From Streptomyces sp. NBC_00670 (GTDB lineage: Bacteria > Actinomycetota > Actinomycetes > Streptomycetales > Streptomycetaceae), in assembly GCF_036226765.1 (NCBI RefSeq), contig NZ_CP109017.1, forward strand, positions 6,759,001 to 6,823,000: a stretch of DNA of 64,000 bases. The letters are read 5' to 3'. The translations under genes were made by a program, and so were the position numbers. The notes under the pieces are model-generated. The model worked only from the letters and a program-made list of their open reading frames with translations. It did no database searches and had not been told where the DNA came from. Shown piece by piece: positions 33,507 to 42,703 of the stretch (position 1 is its first letter; each line of letters opens with the position of its first letter).

Positions 33507-34823
33507 TCACTTCTTGGGCATCTGCTGCTGGGCCTTCTCGAGCTTCGCCTTCACCGACGCGGTGGTCACCGACCGGCCGCCGGCGGCGTCGGCGAACAGT
33601 TCCTTGACGGCCGTGCCGACCGTCGTCTCGAACTGCGACTCGTCGGCGACCTGCGGCAGCGCGGCGGCGCTGGTGCCGAGGGTGGTCTTGAGGACGGCGG
33701 TGGCACCGGAGTTGAACGCCGGGTCCGACTGCGCCGCCTTCACCGGCGGGATCGAGCTGTAGGCCTTGTTGAGCGTCTTCTGCTCGGCGTCGCTGGTCAT
33801 GAACTTCACGAACTCCGTGGCGCCGTCGAGGTTGTCGGTGTTCTTGAAGACGGCCATGTTGATTCCGGCGACCATCGAGTTGACCTGGGTGCCGGCGCCG
33901 GGGGTGCCGGACTGCACGGGCACCGGGGCGATGCCGTAGGCGTCGTCGGCCATGCCCTGCGACTTGAGGTTGGACGCGGCCGACTGCCACAGCAGCATCG
34001 CCGTCCTGCCCTTGGCGAAGTCGCTCACCGACTGGTTCTGCGCGTACTCGGCGTTGCCCGCCGGGATCGCCTTGTCCTTCGCCATCAGGTCGACGTACTG
34101 CTTGACCGCCGCGACGGCCTTGTCATTGGTGAAGTCGGGCTTGCCGTCGGCCGTGAAGAAGTCCGCGCCGTGCTGCTTGGCGAAGACGAACACGTGGTGG
34201 ATGTTCTCGGAGAGGTTGGAGCCCTCGGCGCCCAGCGGGTTCTTGCCCTTGGCCCTGATCTTCTTGCCGTCGGCGACCAGTTCGTCCCAGGTGGCCGGCG
34301 GCTCGGAGATGCCCGCGTCGGCGAAGATCTGCTTGTTGTAGTAGAGCGCGTACGCCATCGAGTACAGCGGGACCGCGGCCGGGTCCTTGCCCTCGGCGCC
34401 GGTCGAGCCGAGCGCGGAGTCGACGAAGCGGTCCTTGCCGCCGATCTTCTCGAAGTTCTTCGCGTCCCACGGCAGCAGCGCCCCGGTGGCCTGCAGCGAG
34501 GCGCTCCAGGTGTTGCCGATGTTCAGCACGTCCGGGCCCTGGCCCGAGGTGGCGGCGGTCAGGATCCGGTTGAGCAGGTCCGACCAGGGCACGACCTCCA
34601 GCTCGACCTTGATGCCGGTCTGCTTCTCGAACTTGTCCAGCTCGGGCTGGAGGACCTTCTTGTCCACCTGGATGCTGGCGCCCTGGTTGGAGGCCCAGTA
34701 CGTGAGCGTCTTCGGCGAGTCGTTGGACCCGCCGCTCGTCGACGAGCCGCCGCCGCACGCGGTCACGGCGGTCAGCAGGGAGACGGTGACCGCGGCGGCG
34801 GCCGCGACTCGGGTTCTGCGCAT
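33507..34823 (-). CDS. oligosaccharide ABC importer substrate-binding lipoprotein
   Basis: A 438-residue extracellular solute-binding protein of the CUT1 class. The signal peptide MRRTRVAAAAAVTVSLLTAV ends in the lipobox (V)TAC at about residue 23. The mature fold includes LTYWASNQGAS, PWSDLLNRILTAATSGQGPDVLNIGNTW and LYYNKQIFADAGI, matching bacterial family 1 sugar-binding proteins. First gene of the leftward operon; divergent from the ROK regulator with a strong dyad between them. With the cytoplasmic GH1 enzyme, a beta-linked oligosaccharide is the likely ligand. Confidence 0.92.
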   Translation of the reverse strand: MRRTRVAAAAAVTVSLLTAVTACGGGSSTSGGSNDSPKTLTYWASNQGASIQVDKKVLQPELDKFEKQTGIKVELEVVPWSDLLNRILTAATSGQGPDVLNIGNTWSASLQATGALLPWDAKNFEKIGGKDRFVDSALGSTGAEGKDPAAVPLYSMAYALYYNKQIFADAGISEPPATWDELVADGKKIRAKGKNPLGAEGSNLSENIHHVFVFAKQHGADFFTADGKPDFTNDKAVAAVKQYVDLMAKDKAIPAGNAEYAQNQSVSDFAKGRTAMLLWQSAASNLKSQGMADDAYGIAPVPVQSGTPGAGTQVNSMVAGINMAVFKNTDNLDGATEFVKFMTSDAEQKTLNKAYSSIPPVKAAQSDPAFNSGATAVLKTTLGTSAAALPQVADESQFETTVGTAVKELFADAAGGRSVTTASVKAKLEKAQQQMPKK

Positions 34824-34931
34824 GGCTCAGGCGTCCCTTTCCTCAGGGCGAGCGCGAGGGCGGGTTCGGAAGGCGGAAGGACCGGGCCCGGACGGGCCCG
34901 GACCCGTTCACTTCCCGAACGTCCCTCATGG

Positions 34932-34954
34932 CTTAACTTAGAGCGTGAGTTAAG
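34932..34954. promoter_or_regulatory. putative ROK regulator operator
   Basis: CTTAACT-N9-AGTTAAG is a perfect 7-bp dyad, half-sites 16 bp apart, in an AT-richer patch between the importer operon and the ROK gene. A second inverted pair, CAAGAT-N13-ATCTTG (34974-34998), lies nearer the ROK start. Both suit repression of the divergent promoters. Confidence 0.55.
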
Positions 34955-35027
34955 ACCTCATGGAAAGTCGCGTCAAGATGTCGCGCAGAGGTATCTTGCG
35001 TCAAGGGGCAGGCCGGGAGGGAGCCAC

Positions 35028-36326
35028 ATGGCGGGGCGGAACGGGCGGACGGTGCGTGACCTGCGGCGCGGCAATCGCGCCGAGGTACTGCAACGGTTGT
35101 ATTTCGACGGCCCGATGAGCCGCTTCGAACTGGGGCCGGTGACCGGGCTCAGCTCCGGCTCGGTCAGCAACGTGGTGGCCGAACTGGTGGCCGACGGACT
35201 GGTCGAGGAGGCCGGCTCGGTCGACTCCGACGGCGGCCGGCCCCGCACCCTGCTGCGGGTGGCGCCCGCCGCCGGGCACATGATCGGCGTCGACGTCGGC
35301 GAGACCCGGGTCCGGGTCGAGCTGTTCGACCTCGCCCTCACCGAACTCGCCCGCACCGAACGCCCGTTGGAGCACCAGCGGTACGACGTCGACGTCGTCG
35401 TCGGCCACATCCGGGACGGCATCGCCGAGGTGCTGGCCACCACGGGGCTCGCCCCCGAGCGGCTGCTCGGCGTCGGCATCGGCGTCCCCGGCATCGTCGC
35501 CCGCGAGGGCGAGCAGGGCGCCGTCGTGCACGGCCAGACCATCGGCTGGGACGCCGTCCCGCTGGAGGCCAGGCTGCGCTCCGCCTGTCTGCTGCCCGAC
35601 TCCGTGCCCTATTTCGCCGACAACGGCGCCCGCACCCTCGGCCAGGCCGAGATGTGGTTCGGCGCCGGCCGCGGTGCCCGCAACGCGGTGGTCGTCCTGT
35701 TCGGCTCCGGTGTCGGCGCCTGCCTCGTCACCGACGACGTGACCGGCGGCCGCGCGGTGGAGTACGGGCACCTGACCGTACGGGTGCGGGGGCGCCGGTG
35801 CCGGTGCGGGGCGCTGGGCTGCCTGGAGGCGTACGCGGGCGCCGAGGCGCTGCTCGCGCGGTGGCGGGAGGCCGGGGGACAGGTGCCCGAGGGCGCCGAC
35901 GAGGAGACCGCGCTCACGGCGCTGCTCGCGGCGGCGTACCCGGAGGAGGGCGGGGCCGACCCGGTGGCGTCGGCGGTCCTGGAGGAGACGGCGGAGTACC
36001 TCGGCGCCGGCCTCTCCGACCTGATCAACCTCTTCCGCCCCGAACGCATCCTGATCGGCGGCTGGGCGGGCCTCCAGCTCGGCGCCCGCTTCCTGCCCGC
36101 GGTCCGCCGCCACGCGGTGGCGTACTCCCTGCGCCACCCGGCGGAACGGGTCGCGATCGAACTGGGCCGGCTCGGTCCGGACGCGGTGACGGTGGGCGCC
36201 GCGATCCTGCCGCTGGCCGACTTCTTCGCGGCCGGGGGACGCCGGGCGGGCGCCGGCCCCGACACCGCCCCGCGCCGCGCCCCGGCATGGCGCGAGGCGC
36301 TGCGGGACCGGGCGTCGGGGAGGTAG
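35028..36326 (+). CDS. ROK family transcriptional regulator
   Basis: A 432-residue ROK protein. The N-terminal winged helix (residues ~5-70) reads RRGNRAEVLQRLYFDGPMSR then LSSGSVSNVVAELVADGLV. The ROK sugar-kinase-like domain has GVDVGETRVRVELFD and the zinc motif CRCGALGCLEAY. The motif GVGACLV replaces a kinase-type glycine loop. ATG 35028 follows GGGAGGGAG. Divergent location implies control of the beta-glucoside importer operon, with the imported sugar or its phosphate as signal (inference). Confidence 0.92.
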   Translation: MAGRNGRTVRDLRRGNRAEVLQRLYFDGPMSRFELGPVTGLSSGSVSNVVAELVADGLVEEAGSVDSDGGRPRTLLRVAPAAGHMIGVDVGETRVRVELFDLALTELARTERPLEHQRYDVDVVVGHIRDGIAEVLATTGLAPERLLGVGIGVPGIVAREGEQGAVVHGQTIGWDAVPLEARLRSACLLPDSVPYFADNGARTLGQAEMWFGAGRGARNAVVVLFGSGVGACLVTDDVTGGRAVEYGHLTVRVRGRRCRCGALGCLEAYAGAEALLARWREAGGQVPEGADEETALTALLAAAYPEEGGADPVASAVLEETAEYLGAGLSDLINLFRPERILIGGWAGLQLGARFLPAVRRHAVAYSLRHPAERVAIELGRLGPDAVTVGAAILPLADFFAAGGRRAGAGPDTAPRRAPAWREALRDRASGR

Positions 36327-36389
36327 GCCTCCCGGCTCCGCCGCCCCCGTCCCTCCGGGAAGCGGACGAGGGCGGCAACGGGGACGCGG

Positions 36390-37817
36390 TCAGCCCGCCG
36401 GGGCGAGCGACGCGAGGGAACCGGGGTAGAGGTACTTGTCCGGCGGGACGGTGGTGCCGTGCGCCCACGCCCGGAAGAAGCCGGTGAGGTCCTTGCCGGA
36501 GACCTCCTGGGCGAGCGCCTCGAACTGCGGCCAGGACGCGTTGCCGTAACGGTGGTCGCGCTGCCAGCGCTTGAGGGTGCCGAAGAACGCGTCGTCGCCG
36601 ACCGTGCGGCGCAGCGCGTGCAGCATCATGGACCCCTTGCTGTACAGGGCGTTGGCCAGTTCACTGCCCTGGCCGGGGTCGTACAGTCTCGTCGTCCAGA
36701 ACTCGGGGTCCGCCTCGCTCTCCTCCACCATGTCGGCGTAGAAGCCCTTGTCCAGGTCGGCTCCGTGCTTTCCCTCGTCCCACAGCTGGCCGGCGTACTG
36801 GGCGAAGCACTCGGCCAGGCAGCCGTCGCGCCAGTCGCTGAAGGAGACGCTGTTCCCGAACCACTGATGGGCGTTCTCGTGCACCATGGAGGCGTCGAAG
36901 AAACCCCCGTGGTACGTCGGGCGGCTCTGTGTCTCCAGGGCGATCGGGCTCTCGCCGTCGTCGCCGCTGACGACGATCGCCCCGGCCGAGGAGAAGGGGT
37001 ACGGGCCGAACTTCGAGGCCAGGAAGTCGATGATCTCCGGCAGCTCCGCCTCCGCCTCGGGGTCGATGCGCGACCCGGGACTGTAGGCGTTGATGACGGG
37101 AGTGCCGTCGGAGAGCTTCGAGGTGCGCATCGTGAACCTGTCGATGGCGAGCGTGCTGAGGTACGTGGCCATCGGCCGGTCCTCGTACCAGCGGAACGTG
37201 GACGTGTTCCGGTCGGTGGTGGTGGCGCCCGGCCGTCCGTTGCCGACCACCGTCCAGCCGGTGGGGACCGTGGCCGTGAGCCGGAAGGTGGCCTTGTCCG
37301 AGGGGTGGTCGTTGGCCGGGTACCAGGCGGTGGCGGAGTGCGGCTCGTCCGACACGTCCACGCCGCCGTCGGCGAGCGCGTGCCAGCCCTTGCCGACCGG
37401 TTCGCCCGCGTAGCGGACGCGTACGGAGAACCGCGTGTTCCTCGCGAGCGGCCGGGCCGGAGTGATGACGAGTTCGTGCGTGCCCTCCCGGGAGACGGTG
37501 CGGGCGGGTGTGCCGTCCACGCTGACCTCGGTGACCGTGAAGCCCTCCAGATCGAGGTGCAGCCGGTCCAGGTCCTCGGTGGCGACGGCCTCCACCGTGG
37601 TGTCGCCCTCCAGGTACCGGGGGCGGGCCGGGCCGTAGGTGACGTGCACGTCGTACCGCGAGACGTCGTAGCCGGAGTTCCCGTCGTCGGGGAAGTAGGG
37701 GTCACCGACGCCGCCCGTGCCGGAGGCGCCGGCGGCGGGGACTGCGGTGAACACGATTCCGGCGGCCACGGTCGTGGCCAGGGCGGTGGCGCGGCGGCGA
37801 TGCCGGTGGGCGGGCAT
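36390..37817 (-). CDS. secreted M1 family metallopeptidase
   Basis: A 475-residue exported gluzincin aminopeptidase-like protein. The signal peptide is MPAHRHRRRATALATTVAAG with cleavage after AGA around residue 32. Zinc ligands are His313, His317 (HENAH) and Glu336 (18 residues later, LAECFAQY). The exopeptidase GxMEN motif is replaced by IALETQSRPTY, a variant that keeps the key Glu. ATG 37817 follows AAGGAG; 14 upstream residues rejected. It stands beside a second secreted peptidase on the same strand, suggesting extracellular peptide scavenging. Confidence 0.92.
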   Translation of the reverse strand: MPAHRHRRRATALATTVAAGIVFTAVPAAGASGTGGVGDPYFPDDGNSGYDVSRYDVHVTYGPARPRYLEGDTTVEAVATEDLDRLHLDLEGFTVTEVSVDGTPARTVSREGTHELVITPARPLARNTRFSVRVRYAGEPVGKGWHALADGGVDVSDEPHSATAWYPANDHPSDKATFRLTATVPTGWTVVGNGRPGATTTDRNTSTFRWYEDRPMATYLSTLAIDRFTMRTSKLSDGTPVINAYSPGSRIDPEAEAELPEIIDFLASKFGPYPFSSAGAIVVSGDDGESPIALETQSRPTYHGGFFDASMVHENAHQWFGNSVSFSDWRDGCLAECFAQYAGQLWDEGKHGADLDKGFYADMVEESEADPEFWTTRLYDPGQGSELANALYSKGSMMLHALRRTVGDDAFFGTLKRWQRDHRYGNASWPQFEALAQEVSGKDLTGFFRAWAHGTTVPPDKYLYPGSLASLAPAG

Positions 37818-37851
37818 GCGTCTGCTCCTTCGTTCGGGAGGGGGGCGAAGT

Positions 37852-37881
37852 GCGCGCACTCGGGAGGGGGCGAGTGCGCGC
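37852..37881. promoter_or_regulatory. inverted repeat between the two peptidase genes
   Basis: GCGCGCACTCG-N8-CGAGTGCGCGC has perfect 11-bp arms between the M28 stop (37920) and M1 start (37817). It is either a terminator for the M28 gene or an operator for the M1 gene. Confidence 0.45.
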
Positions 37882-37919
37882 GAAGTGTTCGACGCGGGTG
37901 CGGGAAGGCCGTGCCGGCC

Positions 37920-38840
37920 TCAGCGGTGCGTGGCGAGCTGCCAGACCGTGTGGAGGAAGGCGTTGGTACTGGTGGTCTCGACCCGCGGGTCCACGTTGTC
38001 CACGCGGTCGCACGCCTCGTGCGTGCACTCGTCGATTCCCGTGGCGAAACCGCCCACCGGGATGCCGGCGTCACCGAACGACACATGGTCGCTGCCACCG
38101 ATGCCGATGGCGGTCGTGGGCAGGTTCCGGGCCGCGAAGTAGCTCTTGAGCGCCTCGGCCGCCGTGGGGTCGTCGTCGACGACGAGCCAGGACCGGTTGT
38201 TCTTCGTGCCGGCCATGTCCACGTTCAGGTAGACGTCGATCCGGTCGCGTGCGGCGGCGGACAGATCCTTCACATAGGCGCTGGAGCCCACCATTCCGGC
38301 CTCCTCGGCGCCCCACCAGGCGAACCGCAGATGACGGTCGGGCTTCAGCCCCGACCTGGACACTTCGAGGGCGGTGGTGAGCAGGGCCGCGGAGCCGGAG
38401 CCGTTGTCGTTGATGCCGGGGCCGTTCTCCGTGCTGTCGAGATGCGCTCCGGCGAACACGACGTGCCCAAAGTCGCCACCGGGCCAGTCCGCGATCAGGT
38501 TGTAGCCGGTGGCGCCGTCGTGGGTGAAGCGGTGCAGGGTGGTGCGGAACCCGGCCTTGTCCAGCGCGGCCTTCACATAGGTGACGGAGTCGCGGTAACC
38601 CCGGGTGCCGTGGGCGCGGTTGCCTCCCGCGCGGTCCGCGATGCCCTGCAGGGCGGTCAGATGCGGCATGACCTGGTCCGCGGTGACGACAGGAGGGGTG
38701 ACGTCCGCGGCGGGTGCGGCCGCGGCGGCCGGGGCGGCCAGGAGGGCGGCGCACAGGCCGAGGACCGCGGTCACCGCGTGACGGCGGGACGACGTACGAC
38801 GGCCGGCTGAACGGGGGGCCGGTGTGCTGTTCGGGTGCAT
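37920..38840 (-). CDS. secreted M28 family aminopeptidase
   Basis: A 306-residue exported zinc aminopeptidase related to the Streptomyces griseus leucine aminopeptidase. The signal peptide runs to about residue 42 (SSRRHAVTAVLGLCAALLAA then APAAAAAPAA); the twin Arg leaves Tat export possible. Ligands of the two-zinc site are visible in order: AGAHLDS, GINDNGSG, WGAEEAG (catalytic Glu next to ligand Glu), NVDMAG and GGSDHVSF. Two Cys (ECTHEAC) may form a disulfide. Start ATG 38840 has GGAGA upstream. The 337-bp gap to the next gene (38841-39177) holds divergent promoters but nothing I can define. Confidence 0.92.
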   Translation of the reverse strand: MHPNSTPAPRSAGRRTSSRRHAVTAVLGLCAALLAAPAAAAAPAADVTPPVVTADQVMPHLTALQGIADRAGGNRAHGTRGYRDSVTYVKAALDKAGFRTTLHRFTHDGATGYNLIADWPGGDFGHVVFAGAHLDSTENGPGINDNGSGSAALLTTALEVSRSGLKPDRHLRFAWWGAEEAGMVGSSAYVKDLSAAARDRIDVYLNVDMAGTKNNRSWLVVDDDPTAAEALKSYFAARNLPTTAIGIGGSDHVSFGDAGIPVGGFATGIDECTHEACDRVDNVDPRVETTSTNAFLHTVWQLATHR

Positions 38841-39177
38841 CGGTGCGGGTTCTCCGGGATGGTCGGGGGTGTGAGGTCGAGGGCCGGGCCGGAGGGCGGT
38901 GAGCCCCGGAGGGCCCGGCACGGGAACTCGGCAACGCGGCGATCGGCGTCGTCCTGAGCCCGGCTGGAGAGACGAGGCCGCGACGGCGTCAGTTGTAAAG
39001 AGGACGCAAAGCCGCGCGTGCCGGAGAACCGTCCGGCGCCCGGCCACCCTGACGGGGTGTGGGCCCCCGCCCGGTCGACGCGCCGCTCCCCGCGCGTTTC
39101 GGCCGGGGCCGCCCGGGTACTTGCGCGTCGCTCCTTCGGGCCGCCGTGCCCGCGGGAGGGAAAGGGAGGACGACGAC

Positions 39178-39423
39178 GTGACCGAGCACCGCCTCGAAGG
39201 GCCCGGAGAGAACGGCGACCCCGTCCCGCGCGACCTGCCCGACCAGCAGGCCGGCGAGGGCGAGGACCCCTGGGAGGCCGCCCCCGCGTCCGCCCGCCGG
39301 AAGGCGGAGGAGACGGACGGCGACGGCAACGGCACCGACGACGGCACCACCGCTGACGACACCGCCGCCGACGACACCACCGGCCCCGAGGACGAGCCCA
39401 CCCCCGACGAGCCCACCGCCTGA
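39178..39423 (+). CDS. small acidic protein upstream of formate dehydrogenase
   Basis: An 81-residue protein whose C-terminal half is almost entirely Asp, Thr, Glu, Gly and Pro (for example DDGTTADDTAADD), so it is strongly acidic and probably disordered. The GTG start has AGGGAGGA upstream. It sits 28 bp before the formate dehydrogenase catalytic gene and is likely in the same transcript. No family recognised. It could be an accessory to the complex, but that is only positional inference. Confidence 0.6.
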   Translation: MTEHRLEGPGENGDPVPRDLPDQQAGEGEDPWEAAPASARRKAEETDGDGNGTDDGTTADDTAADDTTGPEDEPTPDEPTA

Positions 39424-39451
39424 ATCCGAGCGGAGAAGCGGGAGATCCTTC

Positions 39452-42400
39452 ATGCGCATACCGGACCGGCTCCGCGACTGGCCCGTCTACCGTCAGCTCA
39501 CCGGCGCCGCCGGCGACCGCTCGGGCCGCGGCGGCGCCGCCAAGTCCGCCTCCACCGCGCACCTCCGCCCGCGCACCGACACCGCCGAACGCGTGGTGAA
39601 GTCGATCTGCCCCTACTGCGCCGTGGGCTGCGGCCAGGACGTGTACGTCAAGGACGAGAAGGTCGTCCAGATCGAGGGCGACCCCGACTCGCCCGTCAGC
39701 CGCGGCCGGCTCTGCCCCAAGGGCTCCGCCACCCTCCAGCTCACCACCGGCCCCGCCCGCGAGCACCAGGTCCTCTACCGCCGCCCGCACGGCACCGACT
39801 GGGAGACCCTCGACCTGGACACCGCGATGGACATGGTCGCCGAACGGGTCGTCAACACCCGCCGCGAGACCTGGGAGTGGGAGAAGGACGGCGCCCGCAC
39901 CGCCCGCACCATGGGCATCGCCAGCCTCGGCGGCGCGACGCTGGACAACGAGGAGAACTACCTCATCAAGAAGCTGCTGACCGGCCTCGGCGTCGTCCAG
40001 GTGGAGAACCAGGCCCGCGTCTGCCACAGCGCCACCGTCGCCGGCCTCGGCACCTCCTTCGGACGCGGCGGCGCCACCACCTTCATGCAGGATCTCCAGC
40101 ACTCCGACTGCATCGTCATCCAGGGCTCCAACTACGCCGAGGCCCACCCCGTCGGCTTCCAGTGGGTGATGGAGGCCAAGGCGCGCGGCGCCCGCGTCAT
40201 CCACGTCGACCCCCGCTACACCCGCACCAGCGCGCTGGCCGACCTGCACGTCCCGCTGCGCGCCGGCACCGACATCGCCTTCCTCGGCGGGATCATCAAC
40301 CACGTCCTCACCGAGGAGAAGGACTTCCGCGCATACGTCCTCAACTACACCAACGCGGCCACCCTCGTCGGCGAGGACTTCCGTGACACCGAGGACCTCG
40401 ACGGCGTCTTCTCCGGGCTCGACGAGGACGGCCACACCTACGACCCGCACAGCTGGCAGTACGAGGGCACGGAGGTCCAGCAGCCCACCGGCGACCCCGA
40501 CGAGCAGTACGACGAGCGGGTGGGCGGCTTCGGCGGCTCCGAGAGCCACGGCTCCGGCGGCGCGCGGACCGGCCCCGACGCCCCCACCGACCGCACCCTC
40601 CAACACCCGCGCTGCGTCTACCAGGTGCTCAAGCGGCACTACGCCCGCTACACCCCCGAGGTCGTCGAGGAGATCTGCGGCGTCCCCAAGGAGACCTTCC
40701 TTGAGGTGTGCGAGGCGCTCACCGCCAACTCCGGCCCCGACCGCACCAGCGCGTTCTGCTACGCCGTCGGCTGGACCCAGCACACCGTCGGCTCCCAGTA
40801 CATCCGCGCCGCCAGCGTCCTGCAGCTCCTGCTCGGCAACATCGGCCGCCCCGGCGGCGGCATCCAGGCGCTGCGCGGCCACGCCAGCATCCAGGGCTCC
40901 AGCGACATCCCCACGCTGTACAACCTGCTCCCCGGCTATCTGCCCATGCCGCACGCGCACGCCCACGAGACCCTGGACGACTTCATCACGGCCAGCCGCA
41001 CCAAGAAGGGCTTCTGGGCGGAGATGCGGTCGTACTTCGTCAGCCTGCTCAAGTCCTACTACGGCGATGCGGCCACCCCCGAGAACGACTTCTGCTTCGA
41101 CCACCTGCCGCGTCTGACCGGCGACCACTCGACGTACCAGACGGTCGCCGCCCAGCTCGACGGCACCTGCAAGGGCTACTTCCTGATGGGCGAGAACCCG
41201 GCCGTCGGCTCCGCCAACACCCGGCTGCAACGGCTCGGCATGGCCAACCTGGAGTGGCTCGTCGTCCGCGACTTCTCCCTCATCGAGTCCGCCACCTGGT
41301 GGAAGGACGGCCCCGAGATCGAGAGCGGGGAGCTGCGCACCGAGGACATCGGCACCGAGGTGTTCTTCTTCCCCGCCGCCGCGCACACCGAGAAGTCCGG
41401 CTCCTTCACCAACACCAACCGCTGGGTGCAGTGGCACTACGCCGCCGTCGAACCCGAGGGCGACGCGCGCAGCGACCTGTGGTTCATGTACCACCTGGGC
41501 CGCCGCATCCGCGAGAAGCTGGCCGGCTCCACCGACCCGATGGACCGCCCCGTCCTCGACCTGGCCTGGGACTACCCGGTCACCGGCCCGCTCGACGAGC
41601 CCGTCGCCGACGCGATCCTCGCCGAGATCAGCGGCCACGGCCCGGACGGGAGCCCACTGAGCGCGTACACCGAGCTCAAGGACGACGGCTCCACCCGCTG
41701 CGGCTGCTGGATCTACTGCGGGGTCTACGCCGACGGCGTCAACCAGGCCGCCCGCAAGAAACCCCACACCGAACAGGACTGGGTGGCCGCCGAGTGGGCC
41801 TGGGCCTGGCCCGCCAACCGCCGCATCCTCTACAACCGCGCCTCCGCCGCCCCCGACGGCACACCCTGGAGCGCACGCAAGAGCTACGTCTGGTGGGACG
41901 CCGAGGCCGGCAGGTGGACCGGGCACGACGTGCCCGACTTCGTCCCCGACCTCGCCCCGGACCACGTCCCCGACGACGACGCCGAGGGCGTGGCGGCGCT
42001 GCGCGGCGACGACCCGTTCATCATGCAGGCCGACGGCAAGGGCTGGCTGTTCACCCCGGCGGGCCTGGAGGACGGGCCGCTGCCCACCCACTACGAGCCG
42101 CAGGACTCGCCCTTCCCCAACGCCCTGTACCCCTCCACCCCGCGCTCGCCCGTCCGGCAGGTGCTCGCCCGCGAGGGCAACCGCTACCACCCGAGCGGCG
42201 ACGACAAGGGCGCCGAGGTCTTCCCGTACGTCGTCACCACCTACCGGCTCACCGAGCACTTCACGGCGGGCGGCATGAGCCGCTGGTCGGAGTACCTCTC
42301 CGAACTCCAGCCGGAGTTCTTCTGCGAGATCTCCCCGCAGCTCGCCGCCGAACGCGGCCTCGAACACGGCGGCTGGGCCACCGTCGTCACCGCCCGCAAC

Positions 42401-42703
42401 GCCGTCGAGGCCAGGGTGATGGTCACCGAGCGGATGCGCCCGCTGCGCGTGCAGGGCCGTACCGTCCACCAGATCGGGCTGCCCTTCCACTGGGGTCCCA
42501 ACGGCGTGGCGACCGGCGACGCGGCCAACGAGCTGGTCGCCATCTCCCTCGATCCCAACGCCCACATCCAGGAGGACAAGGCGCTCACCGCCGACATCCG
42601 CCCCGGCCGCCGGCCGCGCGGCCCCGACCTGCCCAAGCTGGTCGCCGAGTACCGGCGGCGCGCGGGCATCACCGAGCGGACCGGGACGGAGGTCAGGAAA
42701 TGA
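39452..42703 (+). CDS. formate dehydrogenase, molybdopterin catalytic subunit (Cys form)
   Basis: A 1083-residue FDH-N-type molybdenum or tungsten enzyme subunit. A [4Fe-4S] cluster is bound by Cys53, Cys56, Cys60 and Cys88 (CPYCAVGC...CPKG). The catalytic position, selenocysteine in E. coli FdnG, is an ordinary Cys at residue 191 (NQARVCHSATVAGL). The bis-MGD ligands follow (GSNYAEAHPVGFQW, GWTQHTVGSQ, MGENPAV, and the C-terminal PFHWGPNG). The N-terminus MRIPDRLRDWPVYRQL lacks a twin-arginine motif, so the active site should face the cytoplasm, unlike FdnG. The ATG is preceded by GGGAGA. Stop overlaps the next start (ATGA). Confidence 0.94.
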   Translation: MRIPDRLRDWPVYRQLTGAAGDRSGRGGAAKSASTAHLRPRTDTAERVVKSICPYCAVGCGQDVYVKDEKVVQIEGDPDSPVSRGRLCPKGSATLQLTTGPAREHQVLYRRPHGTDWETLDLDTAMDMVAERVVNTRRETWEWEKDGARTARTMGIASLGGATLDNEENYLIKKLLTGLGVVQVENQARVCHSATVAGLGTSFGRGGATTFMQDLQHSDCIVIQGSNYAEAHPVGFQWVMEAKARGARVIHVDPRYTRTSALADLHVPLRAGTDIAFLGGIINHVLTEEKDFRAYVLNYTNAATLVGEDFRDTEDLDGVFSGLDEDGHTYDPHSWQYEGTEVQQPTGDPDEQYDERVGGFGGSESHGSGGARTGPDAPTDRTLQHPRCVYQVLKRHYARYTPEVVEEICGVPKETFLEVCEALTANSGPDRTSAFCYAVGWTQHTVGSQYIRAASVLQLLLGNIGRPGGGIQALRGHASIQGSSDIPTLYNLLPGYLPMPHAHAHETLDDFITASRTKKGFWAEMRSYFVSLLKSYYGDAATPENDFCFDHLPRLTGDHSTYQTVAAQLDGTCKGYFLMGENPAVGSANTRLQRLGMANLEWLVVRDFSLIESATWWKDGPEIESGELRTEDIGTEVFFFPAAAHTEKSGSFTNTNRWVQWHYAAVEPEGDARSDLWFMYHLGRRIREKLAGSTDPMDRPVLDLAWDYPVTGPLDEPVADAILAEISGHGPDGSPLSAYTELKDDGSTRCGCWIYCGVYADGVNQAARKKPHTEQDWVAAEWAWAWPANRRILYNRASAAPDGTPWSARKSYVWWDAEAGRWTGHDVPDFVPDLAPDHVPDDDAEGVAALRGDDPFIMQADGKGWLFTPAGLEDGPLPTHYEPQDSPFPNALYPSTPRSPVRQVLAREGNRYHPSGDDKGAEVFPYVVTTYRLTEHFTAGGMSRWSEYLSELQPEFFCEISPQLAAERGLEHGGWATVVTARNAVEARVMVTERMRPLRVQGRTVHQIGLPFHWGPNGVATGDAANELVAISLDPNAHIQEDKALTADIRPGRRPRGPDLPKLVAEYRRRAGITERTGTEVRK

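Noticed and set aside
38771..42565. A 1264-codon open frame antisense to the formate dehydrogenase catalytic gene
   Set aside because: It is the frame-shadow of a GC-rich gene: composition is Gly/Val/Ala/Asp-rich without motifs, while the plus strand has clear molybdopterin motifs.
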